DNA of 64,000 nucleotides, taken from Kitasatospora viridis. GTDB taxonomy: Bacteria > Actinomycetota > Actinomycetes > Streptomycetales > Streptomycetaceae. Position 1 is the first letter of the stretch. Each line of letters begins with the position of its first letter. Positions 40,955 through 49,473 of this stretch are shown here, one piece after another. The notes below the pieces were generated by a model. That model made no database searches, was not told the origin of the DNA, and saw only the letters and a program-made list of their open reading frames with translations. Location: NCBI RefSeq assembly GCF_007829815.1, contig NZ_VIWT01000003.1, positions 558,001-622,000 of the forward strand, in the 5' to 3' direction. The translations under genes and the position numbers were made by a program.

Positions 40955-41415
40955 CCGAGAACTGGATGGTCGCCGAGCTCGACCCGATCCGCCGGCTGCG
41001 GGTGCTGGCCGCCACCCTGCCCGGCGCCTACCGCCACCGCGAGGTGCTGCTGCCCGCGCCGGTCGACCGGGTCTGGGCGGTCGCCGCCGACCTGGAGGGC
41101 GAGCTGCCGCACCTGCTGCCGACCGTGCGCAGCTTCCGCTACACCAGCGGCGAGGGCGAGCGGCGCACGGCCCTGGCGGTCGGGCGGTTCGGCCAGCGGG
41201 CCGAGTTCGAAGTGGTGCTGCGGCCGGGCTGGTGCCTGATGCAGAGCCGCTTCGTGCTGGGCGCGATGGCCGCCGTCCCGGCGGAGGGGGGCACCCGCTT
41301 CGCCACCCTCGGCGGCCTGCGCGTCCCGGGCGCCCGGGTGCTGCGCCCGCTCACCGGCCTGCTCGGCGCCACCGGCCTGCGCCGGCTCGCGGAGCACCCG
41401 GCCCTGCGGGACTGA
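40951..41415 (+). CDS. SRPBCC family protein
   Basis: 154 aa from GTG 40951, overlapping the sigma stop (GTGA). START/polyketide-cyclase-like fold: R-E-V-L-L-P-A-P-V-D-R-V-W-A-V-A-A-D, L-P-H-L-L-P-T-V-R-S-F, V-L-R-P-G-W-C-L-M, and a C-terminal helix. Binds a hydrophobic ligand in the family; function here unknown. Its fixed linkage to a sigma factor suggests a ligand-sensing or resistance role, which is inference. Confidence 0.75.
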   Translation: MTENWMVAELDPIRRLRVLAATLPGAYRHREVLLPAPVDRVWAVAADLEGELPHLLPTVRSFRYTSGEGERRTALAVGRFGQRAEFEVVLRPGWCLMQSRFVLGAMAAVPAEGGTRFATLGGLRVPGARVLRPLTGLLGATGLRRLAEHPALRD

Positions 41416-41445
41416 GCAAAGCCCAAAAGCAAACCAGACGGCCGA

Positions 41446-42258
41446 CTACCGCCGCCCGCGCGGCTTGCCCCGCTTGGCGCCCGCCGCGCCGCCGCCCGAA
41501 CCGGCGCGCGAGCGGGCGGCGGCGGGCTTGCGCGCCGCACCGCCGGGCTTCTTCCCGGCGTCCTGCTTCGGCTTCGCGCCCTGCCGCGGCTTGGCGTCCT
41601 GCCGGGCCTTGGCCTGCTGCTTCGGCTCCGGCTGGGCGGCGGCCGAGCGCCCGCGCGAGCTGTTCACCGTCCGGCCCCGGACGATGCCGATGAACTCCTC
41701 GACCAGGTCGGTCGTGCGCTCCTCCGGCCAAGCCAGCGCCACCTGCGACTGCGCGGCGTCCAGCACCGGCCGGTAGGTGAGGTCCTTGCGGTGGTGCAGG
41801 CGGGCCAGCGACTGCGGCACCAGCAGCAGCCCGACTCCGGCCGCCACCAGCTCGATCGCGTCGGCCGTGCTGGCGGGCCGCTCGAAGCCGGGCGTGCCGG
41901 GCCGGGTCTCCCAGACCAGCGTCTCGTCCTGCGGGTGCCAGACCACCTGCTCGGCCAGCTGCTCGACCAGCAGTTCCTCGGCCTCGGTCAGCTCGTGGTC
42001 CTTGGGCAGCACCACGACCGTGGTCTCGGTGTAGAGCGGGATCGCACTGAACAGCGTCCGGTCCACCGGCAGCCGCAGCAGCGCCGCGTCGGCGGTGCCG
42101 GCGGCCAGCGCCGCCTCGGCCTCGGCGGGGGCGGCGAGCGGGCACGGGACGAACGGAACCTCGGGCAGCCGCTGCTCCCAGATCCGGATCCACTTGCCGG
42201 GGGTCACGCCGGGCACGAACGCCAGCCGGAAGTCGGGGGACGCCTGGTTCTCAGTCAC
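41446..42258 (-). CDS. LysR-type effector domain without HTH, with histone-like basic tail
   Basis: 270 aa. Residues 8-200 match the periplasmic-binding-protein fold of LysR effector domains (F-R-L-A-F-V-P-G-V-T-P-G-K-W, A-A-L-L-R-L-P-V-D, V-V-L-P-K-D-H-E-L, A-G-V-G-L-L-L-V-P-Q-S). There is no N-terminal winged helix. From ~205 the chain is a Lys/Arg/Ala/Pro tail (K-Q-Q-A-K-A-R-Q-D-A-K-P-R) resembling an actinobacterial H1-like domain and ending R-G-K-P-R-G-R-R, which could bind DNA nonspecifically. Divergent from the DUF5997 gene with 57 bp between starts, a conserved actinobacterial pair. Confidence 0.8.
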   Translation of the reverse strand: MTENQASPDFRLAFVPGVTPGKWIRIWEQRLPEVPFVPCPLAAPAEAEAALAAGTADAALLRLPVDRTLFSAIPLYTETTVVVLPKDHELTEAEELLVEQLAEQVVWHPQDETLVWETRPGTPGFERPASTADAIELVAAGVGLLLVPQSLARLHHRKDLTYRPVLDAAQSQVALAWPEERTTDLVEEFIGIVRGRTVNSSRGRSAAAQPEPKQQAKARQDAKPRQGAKPKQDAGKKPGGAARKPAAARSRAGSGGGAAGAKRGKPRGRR

Positions 42259-42302
42259 GGCCCCAGGCTACCGTCCGTGATCGAGGGCAGTGCACTCTCA
42301 TC

Positions 42303-42308
42303 TACCCT
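42303..42308 (+). promoter_or_regulatory. Likely -10 of the DUF5997 gene
   Basis: TACCCT ends 7 nt before the ATG at 42316; leaderless transcript likely. Confidence 0.4.
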
Positions 42309-42315
42309 GGTGACC

Positions 42316-42765
42316 ATGACATCGCTCAAGCCGAAGACGACCCAGACCATGAAGCCCGCCACCGCGGCGAAGAAGCTCGGTGTGTACCTGCCCGCCACCC
42401 CGGCCGAATTCCAGGAGGGCGTCGTCTCCCGCGAAGAGCTGAACTCCCTGCAGACCGACCCGCCGGCCTGGCTGCGCGAGCTGCGCGAGAACGGCCCGCA
42501 CCCGCGCCCGGTGGTCGCCGCCAAGCTCGGCATCTCGGTCTCCGGCCTGGCCCGGGGTGGCGTCAGCGAGGCGCTGACCACCGCCGAGATCGAGGAGCTC
42601 AAGGAGACCTTCCCCGAGTGGCTGCGCGTCGAGCGCAACGTCCAGGCCGAGGTGCGCCGCGAGAGCGTCCGGGTCAAGGAGCTGCACGCCCAGCAGGCCG
42701 CCAAGGCCACCGCGCCCAAGGGCGGCCCGGGCGCCAAGGCCGCTCAGGCCGCCAAGCGCGGCTGA
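42316..42765 (+). CDS. DUF5997 family protein
   Basis: 149 aa. Basic N-terminus (S-L-K-P-K-T-T-Q-T-M-K-P-A-T-A-A-K-K-L-G), then V-Y-L-P-A-T-P-A-E-F-Q, P-P-A-W-L-R-E-L-R-E-N-G-P-H-P-R-P-V-V-A, a helix-turn-helix-like K-L-G-I-S-V-S-G-L-A-R-G-G-V, and a Lys/Ala/Gly tail. Strongly conserved in Streptomyces beside the LysR-like gene. Probably a DNA-associated protein given the HTH-like segment and both basic ends; not experimentally assigned as far as I know. Confidence 0.82.
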   Translation: MTSLKPKTTQTMKPATAAKKLGVYLPATPAEFQEGVVSREELNSLQTDPPAWLRELRENGPHPRPVVAAKLGISVSGLARGGVSEALTTAEIEELKETFPEWLRVERNVQAEVRRESVRVKELHAQQAAKATAPKGGPGAKAAQAAKRG

Positions 42766-43082
42766 CGCCCGCCCGGCCGGCCGACCTGGGCGCCCCGGGC
42801 CAGGTCGCCGACCTGGCCGCCGCCCAGGCGGCGCGGCACCGCGGCTGGCTCGCCGACTACCGCGGGCTGCGCGAGCGCCTCGACCCGGCCGCCCCCGACA
42901 CCCCGGCCCGCACCCGCCTGCTCACCCTCGGCCTCGCGCACGAGCAGAGCGGCCTGGCCTTCTGGGAGTCCCTGGCGGCCGACCCGCGGGGCACCGGCGA
43001 GCCGCGCTGCCCCCGCGGCGCGACCTACGCCAGCAGCTCCTCGCACTGCCGGAGCAGGGTGTCGTCGGCCTCGCAGTCGTAG
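42762..43082 (+). pseudogene. Coding-like remnant after DUF5997 without a normal start
   Basis: From the DUF5997 stop the +1-shifted frame keeps strong third-position bias and reads like protein: A-A-Q-A-A-R-H-R-G-W-L-A-D-Y-R-G-L, L-D-P-A-A-P-D-T-P-A-R-T-R-L-L, A-H-E-Q-S-G-L-A-F-W-E-S-L. No ATG or GTG lies in frame after the DUF5997 stop; CTG at 42762 is the only candidate. The end overlaps the convergent HEAT gene by 58 bp. Either a coupled small gene with a rare start or a decayed gene. Confidence 0.4.
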
Positions 43083-45241
43083 CGCACGAAGCTGGTCAGG
43101 CCGCGCTCCGCGCCGTCGTTGTTGTGCCGGCGCGGGTGGGCCAGCTCCTCGCGCAGCAGCTCGGCGAACCCCTCCGGCAACGCGCCGGCCTCCCGCAGCA
43201 GCGCCTCGGCCAGCATCGGCCGCAGGTCGCGGCGGCGCTGCCAGAGCTCGCCGAGCAGCCGGTCGTCCGCCGGGGTCACCGGCGTCGCGGCCCGGGCCGC
43301 GAGCAGCAGCCGGACCAGCTCGTTGTCGGACCCGCCCGCCCCCAGCGCCCGGTCGAACTGCCCGCGCAGCAGCTCACCGAGCGGCGCGGCGGCCGGGCCC
43401 AGCGCGGCGGTCAACTCCAGCGCGGCGTACCGGGCCTGCCACTGGTCCGCGTCCTCGACGACCCGGGCGAGCACGGGCAGGTACTCCGCCGCGTCCTGCC
43501 CGCCGTGGAACAGCGCCCGGGCGGCGAGCACCCTGGTGCCCGGCTCGGGGTCGGTGAGCAGGTCGCGCAGCACCGGCAGCGCGTCCCCCGGCTCGGGGCC
43601 GAGGCCGTGGGCGCGGGAGAGCCCGAGCTGCGGGCCGATGTGCAGCTTGCCGTCGCGCTCGCGGCCCTGCTCCAGCAGCACGGCGAGCAGGGCGCCGATC
43701 GTCATGTGGGCGGCGCTCGGTCCGCAGGCGGCCATCGCGGCGATCAGCCGGCCGAGCGTGCGCAGGCCGTCGTGGTCCGTGCCGCCGTCCTCCTGGTTGG
43801 CGTCCACCTGCTCGCCGGCGGCCTGGCAGCGGCGGACCAGCGTGAGCAGCAGCTTCGCCGAGTGCGGGCGCAGCCGCTCGCACCAGAGCGCGAGGTCCTC
43901 CGGCACCGGCCGCCCTGGCAGCACCCGGCTGAGCTCCCTGACGGCCCGTTCGTCGCCGTGGTTGGCGAGCAGCTGCATGCACTCGCCGGGCAGGTTGCGC
44001 TCCCAGCCCCAGCGGCCGTGGTACTGCCCCTCCTCCATGATCACCGCGGCGGTCTCCAGCACCTGCGGGTCGCAGGGCAGTCGGCCCGCGCGCAGCACCC
44101 CGGCGGCCCGCGCGGCGAGCTCCTGGTCGGGGTCGGTCAGCAGGGCGCCGAGCAGTTCGGCGGTGGCGGCGGCCCGGTCCGGCGAGGTCCGCCAGCCGGT
44201 GTGCAAGGTGCCGGCCCGGTCGACGGCACGGCGCGGGCCGTTCGGGTCGCCGTGCCGCAGGGTGTGCAGCACCAGCTCGTGCCGCAGCTCCACCCGGTCG
44301 CCGAGCGCGGCGTGCAGGCGTTCGAGCGCCTCGGCGGTGCGCTGGTCGGCGCCCTCGGCGAAGCTCTCGGCCCGCAGTTCGCGCAGGTGGGAGAGCAGGG
44401 TCGGGGTGTCGGGCCGGGGCTCGGGGGCCGGCTCGGCCGGGCGCTCGCGGGCCCGGTCCAGCGCGGCCGTCGCCCGCTCGGCCGTGTCGGCGGGCAGCAA
44501 CTGCGGGTGGTTCCGAGCCAGTTCGGCGAGCGCGGCCAGCTCGGTGCCGGGGTCGCCGCCAGGCTCGGCGAGCACCAGCAGGGCGGCGCCGGCCCGTTCG
44601 GCCGAGGCGGCGTCGGCAGCGTCGAGCCGCCCGGCGAGCGTGCCGATCGCCTGGGCGAGGGCGTGCCGCACGGCGCCGTCCGGCTCTTCGGCGGCCCGGG
44701 CCAGCAGGGCGTCGAGCACGGCGCCGGGCTGCTGGTGACGGTTCGCCAGCAGCTCGGTCGCCGCGCCCCGGACGTCCGGGTCCTGGTCGGCCAGCAGGCC
44801 GGTCAGCGGGGGCAGCAGCTCGGCGAGCAGCCGGTGGGCCAGCATGCCGTGGGCGAGGCCGACCTCCTCGTACCACTCGTCCTCCGCCTTGGCCTCGGCG
44901 ATCACCGCGTGCGGGTCGGTGATCCCCTCCTCCGCGCCGAGCTCGGCGCCCGTCGCGGCGCTGTGCCCGATGCTGTCGATCAGCCGGAGCACGCCGTCCC
45001 GGTCCGCGCCGCCGGGTTCGGCCGCGATCGCGCACAGGAACGGCAGGCAGGCGAGCGTGGAGTCGTAGACGTCGCCCTGGTGGTGGACGCCGCCGTAGAG
45101 CGCGTCGAGCGCGCCCTCACGGGTCGCCGGGTCGGCCGCGGTGAGGGCGCGCAGCAGGTCGGGCACATCGGTGGCGGCGCCGTAGGCGTGCGAGAGGCCC
45201 GCCCAGTCGATCCCGTCGAGGCCCTGGAACAGGTCGTGCAT
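43025..45241 (-). CDS. HEAT-repeat protein
   Basis: 738 aa from ATG 45241; TAG stop. Built of paired helices: the first ~120 residues hold L-D-A-L-Y-G-G-V-H-H-Q-G-D-V-Y near 48, seen at the start of many actinobacterial HEAT proteins, then repeats such as D-P-D-V-R-G-A-A-T-E-L-L-A (~160), G-A-V-R-H-A-L-A-Q-A-I (~190), and E-P-G-T-R-V-L-A-A-R-A-L-F (~575). Scaffold for protein-protein contact; no catalytic motif. Third gene of the PhzF-LanC-like operon after a 43-bp gap. Confidence 0.8.
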   Translation of the reverse strand: MHDLFQGLDGIDWAGLSHAYGAATDVPDLLRALTAADPATREGALDALYGGVHHQGDVYDSTLACLPFLCAIAAEPGGADRDGVLRLIDSIGHSAATGAELGAEEGITDPHAVIAEAKAEDEWYEEVGLAHGMLAHRLLAELLPPLTGLLADQDPDVRGAATELLANRHQQPGAVLDALLARAAEEPDGAVRHALAQAIGTLAGRLDAADAASAERAGAALLVLAEPGGDPGTELAALAELARNHPQLLPADTAERATAALDRARERPAEPAPEPRPDTPTLLSHLRELRAESFAEGADQRTAEALERLHAALGDRVELRHELVLHTLRHGDPNGPRRAVDRAGTLHTGWRTSPDRAAATAELLGALLTDPDQELAARAAGVLRAGRLPCDPQVLETAAVIMEEGQYHGRWGWERNLPGECMQLLANHGDERAVRELSRVLPGRPVPEDLALWCERLRPHSAKLLLTLVRRCQAAGEQVDANQEDGGTDHDGLRTLGRLIAAMAACGPSAAHMTIGALLAVLLEQGRERDGKLHIGPQLGLSRAHGLGPEPGDALPVLRDLLTDPEPGTRVLAARALFHGGQDAAEYLPVLARVVEDADQWQARYAALELTAALGPAAAPLGELLRGQFDRALGAGGSDNELVRLLLAARAATPVTPADDRLLGELWQRRRDLRPMLAEALLREAGALPEGFAELLREELAHPRRHNNDGAERGLTSFVRYDCEADDTLLRQCEELLA

Positions 45242-45284
45242 CGGTGGTTCCCCCGTGTGGCGCTGAAGAGTTCGCGCCAGTAGA

Positions 45285-46553
45285 TCACGGGTCCATGACG
45301 GCACGGGGGGTGGGCCGCCGGGCCGCCGGGTGGTCCGGCCAGTCCACCGCGTACCCGGGGGCGCCGTCGGCCACCGTCCGGGCGTAGCGCAGCAGTTCGC
45401 GCGCGATGCCGGCGTTTCCCATCGCCCAGCCGGTGGTCGGTTCGAGCAGGCTGGGGGTGCGGCGGTGCTCGGTGTTGGACCAGCGCACGCCGTCGCCGTC
45501 GATGGTGGCGCGGTCCAGCAGGTCGGCGACCAGGGTGTCGGCGAACTCCGGCCGGTCGCCGTGCTCGACGATCCGGTCGCAGGCCAGGGCCAGCACGCCG
45601 GCGGTGCCGCAGCAGCGTCCGCTGTTGTCCCAGAAGCCGGGGCGCAGCCGGGCCGGCAGGCCGCTGCGGGTGACGGTGTGCCAGCAGCGCTCGGCGAGCG
45701 CGGCCCAGGCCGGATCGCCGAGCAGGGCGTGCAGTCCGCGGAAGACCTGGGCGTCGCCGGCGGGGCCGTGGCACCAGCCGTAGCTGTAGCGCTCGATGCG
45801 CTCCGGTTGGTCCTGGGGGTCGGAGTGCGGGACCAGGAAGCCGGCGGGGCCGGCCTCGTCGCGGGCCACCACGTCGGCGGCGCCGGCCAGCGCGAGCTCG
45901 ACCAGGTCGGCGCGCCCGGCCGCCCCGCCGACGGTGGCCAGGGCGTGCACCACACCGAGGGTGCCGTGCGAGAGGTGGTGCAGCCGGGCGTCCGCGCCGA
46001 GCTTGGGCTGCCACTGCACGCCGTGCCCGGTGGGTTCGGCGGTGCGCAGGTACGGCTCGACGGCGAGCACGGCGAGTTCGGTGTCGCCCGCGGCGAGCGC
46101 GGCCAGCGCGATGCCCGCGTTGCCCTTGAGCAGTTCGAAGCCCGGCTCCCAGCGGGTGCCGTCGAACCGGGCGCGCAGCAGGCCGAGCGCGCGGCGGGCG
46201 GCGCGGCCGGCGGCCGGGTCACCGAGCCGCTGGTGCACGGCGTGCAGGGCGACGGCCAGGCCGGCCAGGCCGAAGGCGAGCGAGGAGTACTCCCAGCCCT
46301 GCTCCACGGCGGTGGCGACGCTGCGCGCGCCGCGCAGCGCGGCCTGCCCGTAGCGGTCGGCGCCGAACTGCCGCTGCCCCTCCAGCAGGGCCAGCACGAT
46401 GCCCGAAGTCCCGCTGTACAGGACGGGGTTGAACTCGGGTTCGGAGGGCCGGGTGGGCCAGGAGAGGCCGCCGTCGGGGGTGGGCAGCGCGGTGTGCAGC
46501 AGCCAGTCCAGTGCGCCGGCGCCGGCCTCCTCGGCCCGCTCGCCGAGCGTCAC
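45285..46553 (-). CDS. LanC-like cyclase-fold protein
   Basis: 422 aa from GTG 46553, overlapping the PhzF stop (GTGA). Alpha/alpha-toroid of the lanthionine-synthetase C family: Y-S-G-T-S-G-I-V near 50, E-L-L-K-G-N-A-G-I-A-L, H-H-L-S-H-G-T-L-G-V with the active-site-type His, Y-G-W-C-H-G-P-A-G (first zinc Cys), and G-R-C-C-G-T-A-G where the canonical Cys-His-Gly reads Cys-Cys-Gly. No precursor peptide or dehydratase is near, so lantibiotic formation is unlikely; it may resemble stand-alone LanC-like proteins that add or remove thiols. Function inferred only by fold. Confidence 0.82.
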   Translation of the reverse strand: MTLGERAEEAGAGALDWLLHTALPTPDGGLSWPTRPSEPEFNPVLYSGTSGIVLALLEGQRQFGADRYGQAALRGARSVATAVEQGWEYSSLAFGLAGLAVALHAVHQRLGDPAAGRAARRALGLLRARFDGTRWEPGFELLKGNAGIALAALAAGDTELAVLAVEPYLRTAEPTGHGVQWQPKLGADARLHHLSHGTLGVVHALATVGGAAGRADLVELALAGAADVVARDEAGPAGFLVPHSDPQDQPERIERYSYGWCHGPAGDAQVFRGLHALLGDPAWAALAERCWHTVTRSGLPARLRPGFWDNSGRCCGTAGVLALACDRIVEHGDRPEFADTLVADLLDRATIDGDGVRWSNTEHRRTPSLLEPTTGWAMGNAGIARELLRYARTVADGAPGYAVDWPDHPAARRPTPRAVMDP

Positions 46554-47191
46554 CGTGCCACGCGGCCGCCGAGCACGGCCGTGCCGTCGCCGAGCGGCCG
46601 GGCGAACAGCTGCGAGCCGGTGCCCTGAGTGATCGTCACCTGACGACCCAGCTGCTCGGCCAGTTGCAGCGCGGCGGCGCCGGTCGCCTCGTCCTCGTCG
46701 ACGCCGTCGCCGCGGCCGGGGAAGGCGCGGGCCCGGACCAGGCCGGCCGACTCGTCCTGCCAGGCCCAGGCGTAGATCCACTCGCCGGGCTCGGGCACGG
46801 TGAGCGCCGCCACCTCCTCGGGCGTGGCGTACTGGCGCAGGGTGCGCGGCAGGGCCCAGTCGGGGCGGGCGGTGATCCAGGTCAGCTCGCCCTCGCGGTG
46901 CACCGGGATCTCGCCGGCCTCCAGCACCAGCCGGTCCGCGCCGAGCACCCAGGCGGCGCCGATCAGCGGGTAGCCGGCGAACGGGAGCCGCACGCTGGGC
47001 GTGTAGATGTCCACGGTGCCGCGCTGCGGGTCGTCCACGAAGATCGTCTCGCTCAGGGCGAGGCGGCGGGCGAGCTCCTGACGCCGCGTCGGGTCGGGTA
47101 TCGCGGCGCCGTCGGGCACCACCGCGAGGACGTTGCCGTGGTTGCCGTCGGCGTCGGTGAAGACGCGCACCAGGGTGATCTCAGGGTCCAT
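46550..47191 (-). CDS. PhzF family isomerase-like protein
   Basis: 213 aa, shorter than the usual ~280. Diaminopimelate-epimerase-like fold: V-R-V-F-T-D near 8, G-N-H-G-N-V-L-A-V-V, the catalytic Glu in L-S-E-T-I-F-V near 47, and F-A-G-Y-P-L-I-G-A-A-W in place of F-x-G-H-P-T-L-G. The C-terminal half is condensed but keeps D-E-D-E-A-T-G-A-A-A (substrate-phosphate-type loop). Leads an operon with LanC-like and HEAT proteins. Substrate unknown; phenazine genes are absent. Confidence 0.85.
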   Translation of the reverse strand: MDPEITLVRVFTDADGNHGNVLAVVPDGAAIPDPTRRQELARRLALSETIFVDDPQRGTVDIYTPSVRLPFAGYPLIGAAWVLGADRLVLEAGEIPVHREGELTWITARPDWALPRTLRQYATPEEVAALTVPEPGEWIYAWAWQDESAGLVRARAFPGRGDGVDEDEATGAAALQLAEQLGRQVTITQGTGSQLFARPLGDGTAVLGGRVAR

Positions 47192-47373
47192 GCCGGGCAG
47201 TCAACCACACCGGTGCCGACCGGACCGGCCGACTGCGCGTCAACTCCGCGACGCCGCGGGTCCCACCGGCGGGTGGCAACCGCGCCGTCCGGTGGCGCGG
47301 CGGCTGGACCGGCCCCGGCGGCCCCGGTTCCCTGGCTGCTGGCACCTTCACGTCCCCCAGAGGAACCACCGTC

Positions 47374-47823
47374 ATGCCCACCTCCCACCGCCGCCCGCGC
47401 CCGCCCCGGGGCCGGTCCGCAGTCACCGCCCTGATGCTCGCGCTGGCCATGGCCGCCTTCCCGAGCTCGGCTTCCGCCGCCGGCACCCGCGCCGTCGACC
47501 CGCCCAGCCAACTCACCGCTCTCCCGGCCCAGGTCGCCCGCGCCTGCGGGCTCTGGCACGACCAGCTCGACTGGCCCGCCACCGTGCGGCCCGTCGACTA
47601 CCGCCTGTCGGACGGGCGGTACCTGCGCGGCGGCAACGAGTACGACAACCGCGACGGCGACCTGCCCGCCGCCACCGGCTACCACGAGTACGACGTCAAC
47701 CCCCGCCCCGCCCCGAACACGCGGCGCGACGCGGAGCGCCTGGTGCGCGAGGTGGCGACGGGTCAGGTCTGGTACAGCGCCGACCACTACGCCGACTTCA
47801 CCGAGATCCTCGGCGGCTGCTGA
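47374..47823 (+). CDS. Secreted guanyl-specific ribonuclease (RNase Sa/T1-like)
   Basis: 149 aa. Signal peptide: basic R-R-P-R-P-P-R-G-R, core A-V-T-A-L-M-L-A-L-A-M-A-A-F, cleavage near A-S-A-A. Mature ~100 residues match microbial RNase Sa: base-binding Y-D-N-R (~88), catalytic Glu in G-Y-H-E-Y-D-V-N near 102, Arg in R-R-D-A-E-R-L-V (~115) and His in S-A-D-H-Y-A-D-F near 138. Cleaves extracellular RNA after guanosine. AGAGGAA precedes the ATG. No barstar-like inhibitor gene adjacent. Confidence 0.88.
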   Translation: MPTSHRRPRPPRGRSAVTALMLALAMAAFPSSASAAGTRAVDPPSQLTALPAQVARACGLWHDQLDWPATVRPVDYRLSDGRYLRGGNEYDNRDGDLPAATGYHEYDVNPRPAPNTRRDAERLVREVATGQVWYSADHYADFTEILGGC

Positions 47824-47894
47824 CCCTTCGCGAGACGCCGGATCGCCCGGCGGCGTTCAGTGAACGTTGATCCGGTCCTGGCAGGCTGGCGCCC

Positions 47895-48821
47895 ATGCAC
47901 ATAGGACTCTCCATCCCGCAGTACGGCCGGTTCGCCGACCCCGCGCTCGCCGCCCAGGTCTCCCGCACCGCCGAGGAGATCGGCTACGACAGCCTCTGGG
48001 TCGGCGACCGGCTGCTGGTCGCGGCCCAGCCGCAGAGCCGCTATCCGGGCGGCGACGGCAGCACCCCGGAGCAGCACCAGCTCTTCCTCGACCCGCTGAC
48101 CATCCTCACCGTCGCCGCCACCGCCACCAGCCGGGTCCGCCTCGGCAGCAGCGCCCTGAACGCGCTCTTCCAGCCCCCGGTGCTGCTCGCCCGGACCCTG
48201 ACCACGCTCGACCGGGTGAGCGACGGCCGGTTGGACGTCGGGCTCGGGCTCGGCTGGTCGCGCGACGAGTTCCAGGCCGTCGGTGTCCCGTGGGCCGGGC
48301 GCGGCGCGCGGCTGGAGGAGACCCTGGACGTGCTGGAGCGGGTCTGGGCCGACGGGGAGCTGATCGAGCACCAGGGCGAGCAGTGGAACGTGCCGGCCTC
48401 GATCGTCCGGACCAAGCCGGTGCAGCGGCCCCGGCCGCCGCTGCTGCTGGGCGGGTTCAGCGCCGCGACGCTGGCCCGGGTCGGCCGGCGCGCCGACGGC
48501 TGGCTGGGCGCGGGCCTGCCCGTGCCGGTGCTGCGGCAGATGTGGCGCACCGTCAGGCAGCACGCCGAGCAGGCCGGGCGCGATCCGGAGGCGCTGCGGC
48601 TAGTGGTGCGGGTCAACCCGGTGCTGACCGCCGAGCCCGCCCCCGAGTCGCAGGTGCCGCAGCGCGGCAGCTTCGGCCAGCTGGTCGGCTACCTCACCCA
48701 CGTGGTCGAGGCGCTGGGCGCCGAGCTGCTGATCGACCTGCACTTCACGGCGGGCGACGCCGAGGAGTACCTCGCCCTGGCGGCCGACCTGCACGATGCG
48801 CTGCGCAAGGCGGCCGACTGA
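47895..48821 (+). CDS. LLM-class F420-dependent oxidoreductase
   Basis: 308 aa. Luciferase-like barrel: I-G-L-S-I-P-Q-Y-G-R-F near 3-13, S-L-W-V-G-D-R-L near 34, D-P-L-T-I-L-T-V-A-A near 66, L-A-R-T-L-T-T-L-D-R-V-S-D-G-R-L-D-V-G-L-G-L-G-W (split across ~98-121), and P-P-L-L-L-G-G-F-S. Typical of actinobacterial F420 enzymes of the TIGR03619 kind. A PadR gene follows 59 bp downstream. Substrate unknown. Confidence 0.88.
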   Translation: MHIGLSIPQYGRFADPALAAQVSRTAEEIGYDSLWVGDRLLVAAQPQSRYPGGDGSTPEQHQLFLDPLTILTVAATATSRVRLGSSALNALFQPPVLLARTLTTLDRVSDGRLDVGLGLGWSRDEFQAVGVPWAGRGARLEETLDVLERVWADGELIEHQGEQWNVPASIVRTKPVQRPRPPLLLGGFSAATLARVGRRADGWLGAGLPVPVLRQMWRTVRQHAEQAGRDPEALRLVVRVNPVLTAEPAPESQVPQRGSFGQLVGYLTHVVEALGAELLIDLHFTAGDAEEYLALAADLHDALRKAAD

Positions 48822-48880
48822 CCGTCAGCTCCCGGGTGGTCCGCTGGGGGCCGGTCCATTTCGACTGTTAGATTCCGACC

Positions 48881-49462
48881 GTGCCCCGCAAAGCGCTCGA
48901 CAACCCGATCGTGCTCGCCGTGCTCGGCCTGCTCCTGGAGCAGCCCGCGCACCCGTACCAGATGCTCGCCGAACTGCACGGCCGCAGCGCGCACCACGCC
49001 GCGGCCGTGACCCGGGGCACGCTGTACAACACGGTGGCCGCGATGGCCGAGGCCGGCTGGTTGGCCGACCAGGGGCAGCAGCGCTCCGGCAACCGCCCGG
49101 AGCGCACCGTCTACTCCCTCACCGAGGCCGGCCGGGCCGAGCTGGTGCGCCGGCTGGACCAGCAGATCCGCACGCCCGAGCGGGAGTTCTCGCAGTTCCT
49201 CGGCGCGGTCGCCTACCTGGGCGCGCTCGGCAAGTCCGGCGCCCTGACAGCGCTCGCCGAGCGCACCGACCGGCTGGCCGAGCGCACCGCCGAGGACGAG
49301 CGGCGGCTGGCCGAGGTGCTGGCCTCCGGCATGCCCCGGCTCTTCATGATCGAGGCGGAGTACGCGATCGCCCAGGCCCGCTCCGAGCTGGCCTGGCTGC
49401 ACGAGCTGGCCGAGCAGGTCGCCGACGGGCGGCTGGCCTGGCCGACCTCCCCCACCGGGTAG
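48881..49462 (+). CDS. PadR family transcriptional regulator
   Basis: 193 aa, GTG start; TAGATT at 48869-48874 ends 6 nt before it, indicating leaderless expression. Winged helix: I-V-L-A-V-L-G-L-L-L-E-Q-P-A-H-P-Y-Q-M, R-G-T-L-Y-N-T-V-A-A-M, Y-S-L-T-E-A-G-R. The C-terminal dimer helix region spans ~100-180 (E-R-T-D-R-L-A-E-R-T). Likely regulates the LLM-class oxidoreductase gene upstream or itself. Confidence 0.88.
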   Translation: MPRKALDNPIVLAVLGLLLEQPAHPYQMLAELHGRSAHHAAAVTRGTLYNTVAAMAEAGWLADQGQQRSGNRPERTVYSLTEAGRAELVRRLDQQIRTPEREFSQFLGAVAYLGALGKSGALTALAERTDRLAERTAEDERRLAEVLASGMPRLFMIEAEYAIAQARSELAWLHELAEQVADGRLAWPTSPTG

Positions 49463-49473
49463 GCTCCGCCCCC

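Noticed and set aside
45285..46553. Lanthipeptide biosynthetic cluster
   Set aside because: Only a LanC-like protein is present; no precursor peptide, dehydratase, protease or exporter in the operon, and the zinc motif is altered.
46550..47191. Phenazine biosynthesis
   Set aside because: PhzF-fold proteins are widespread; no other phz genes are present and the protein is short.
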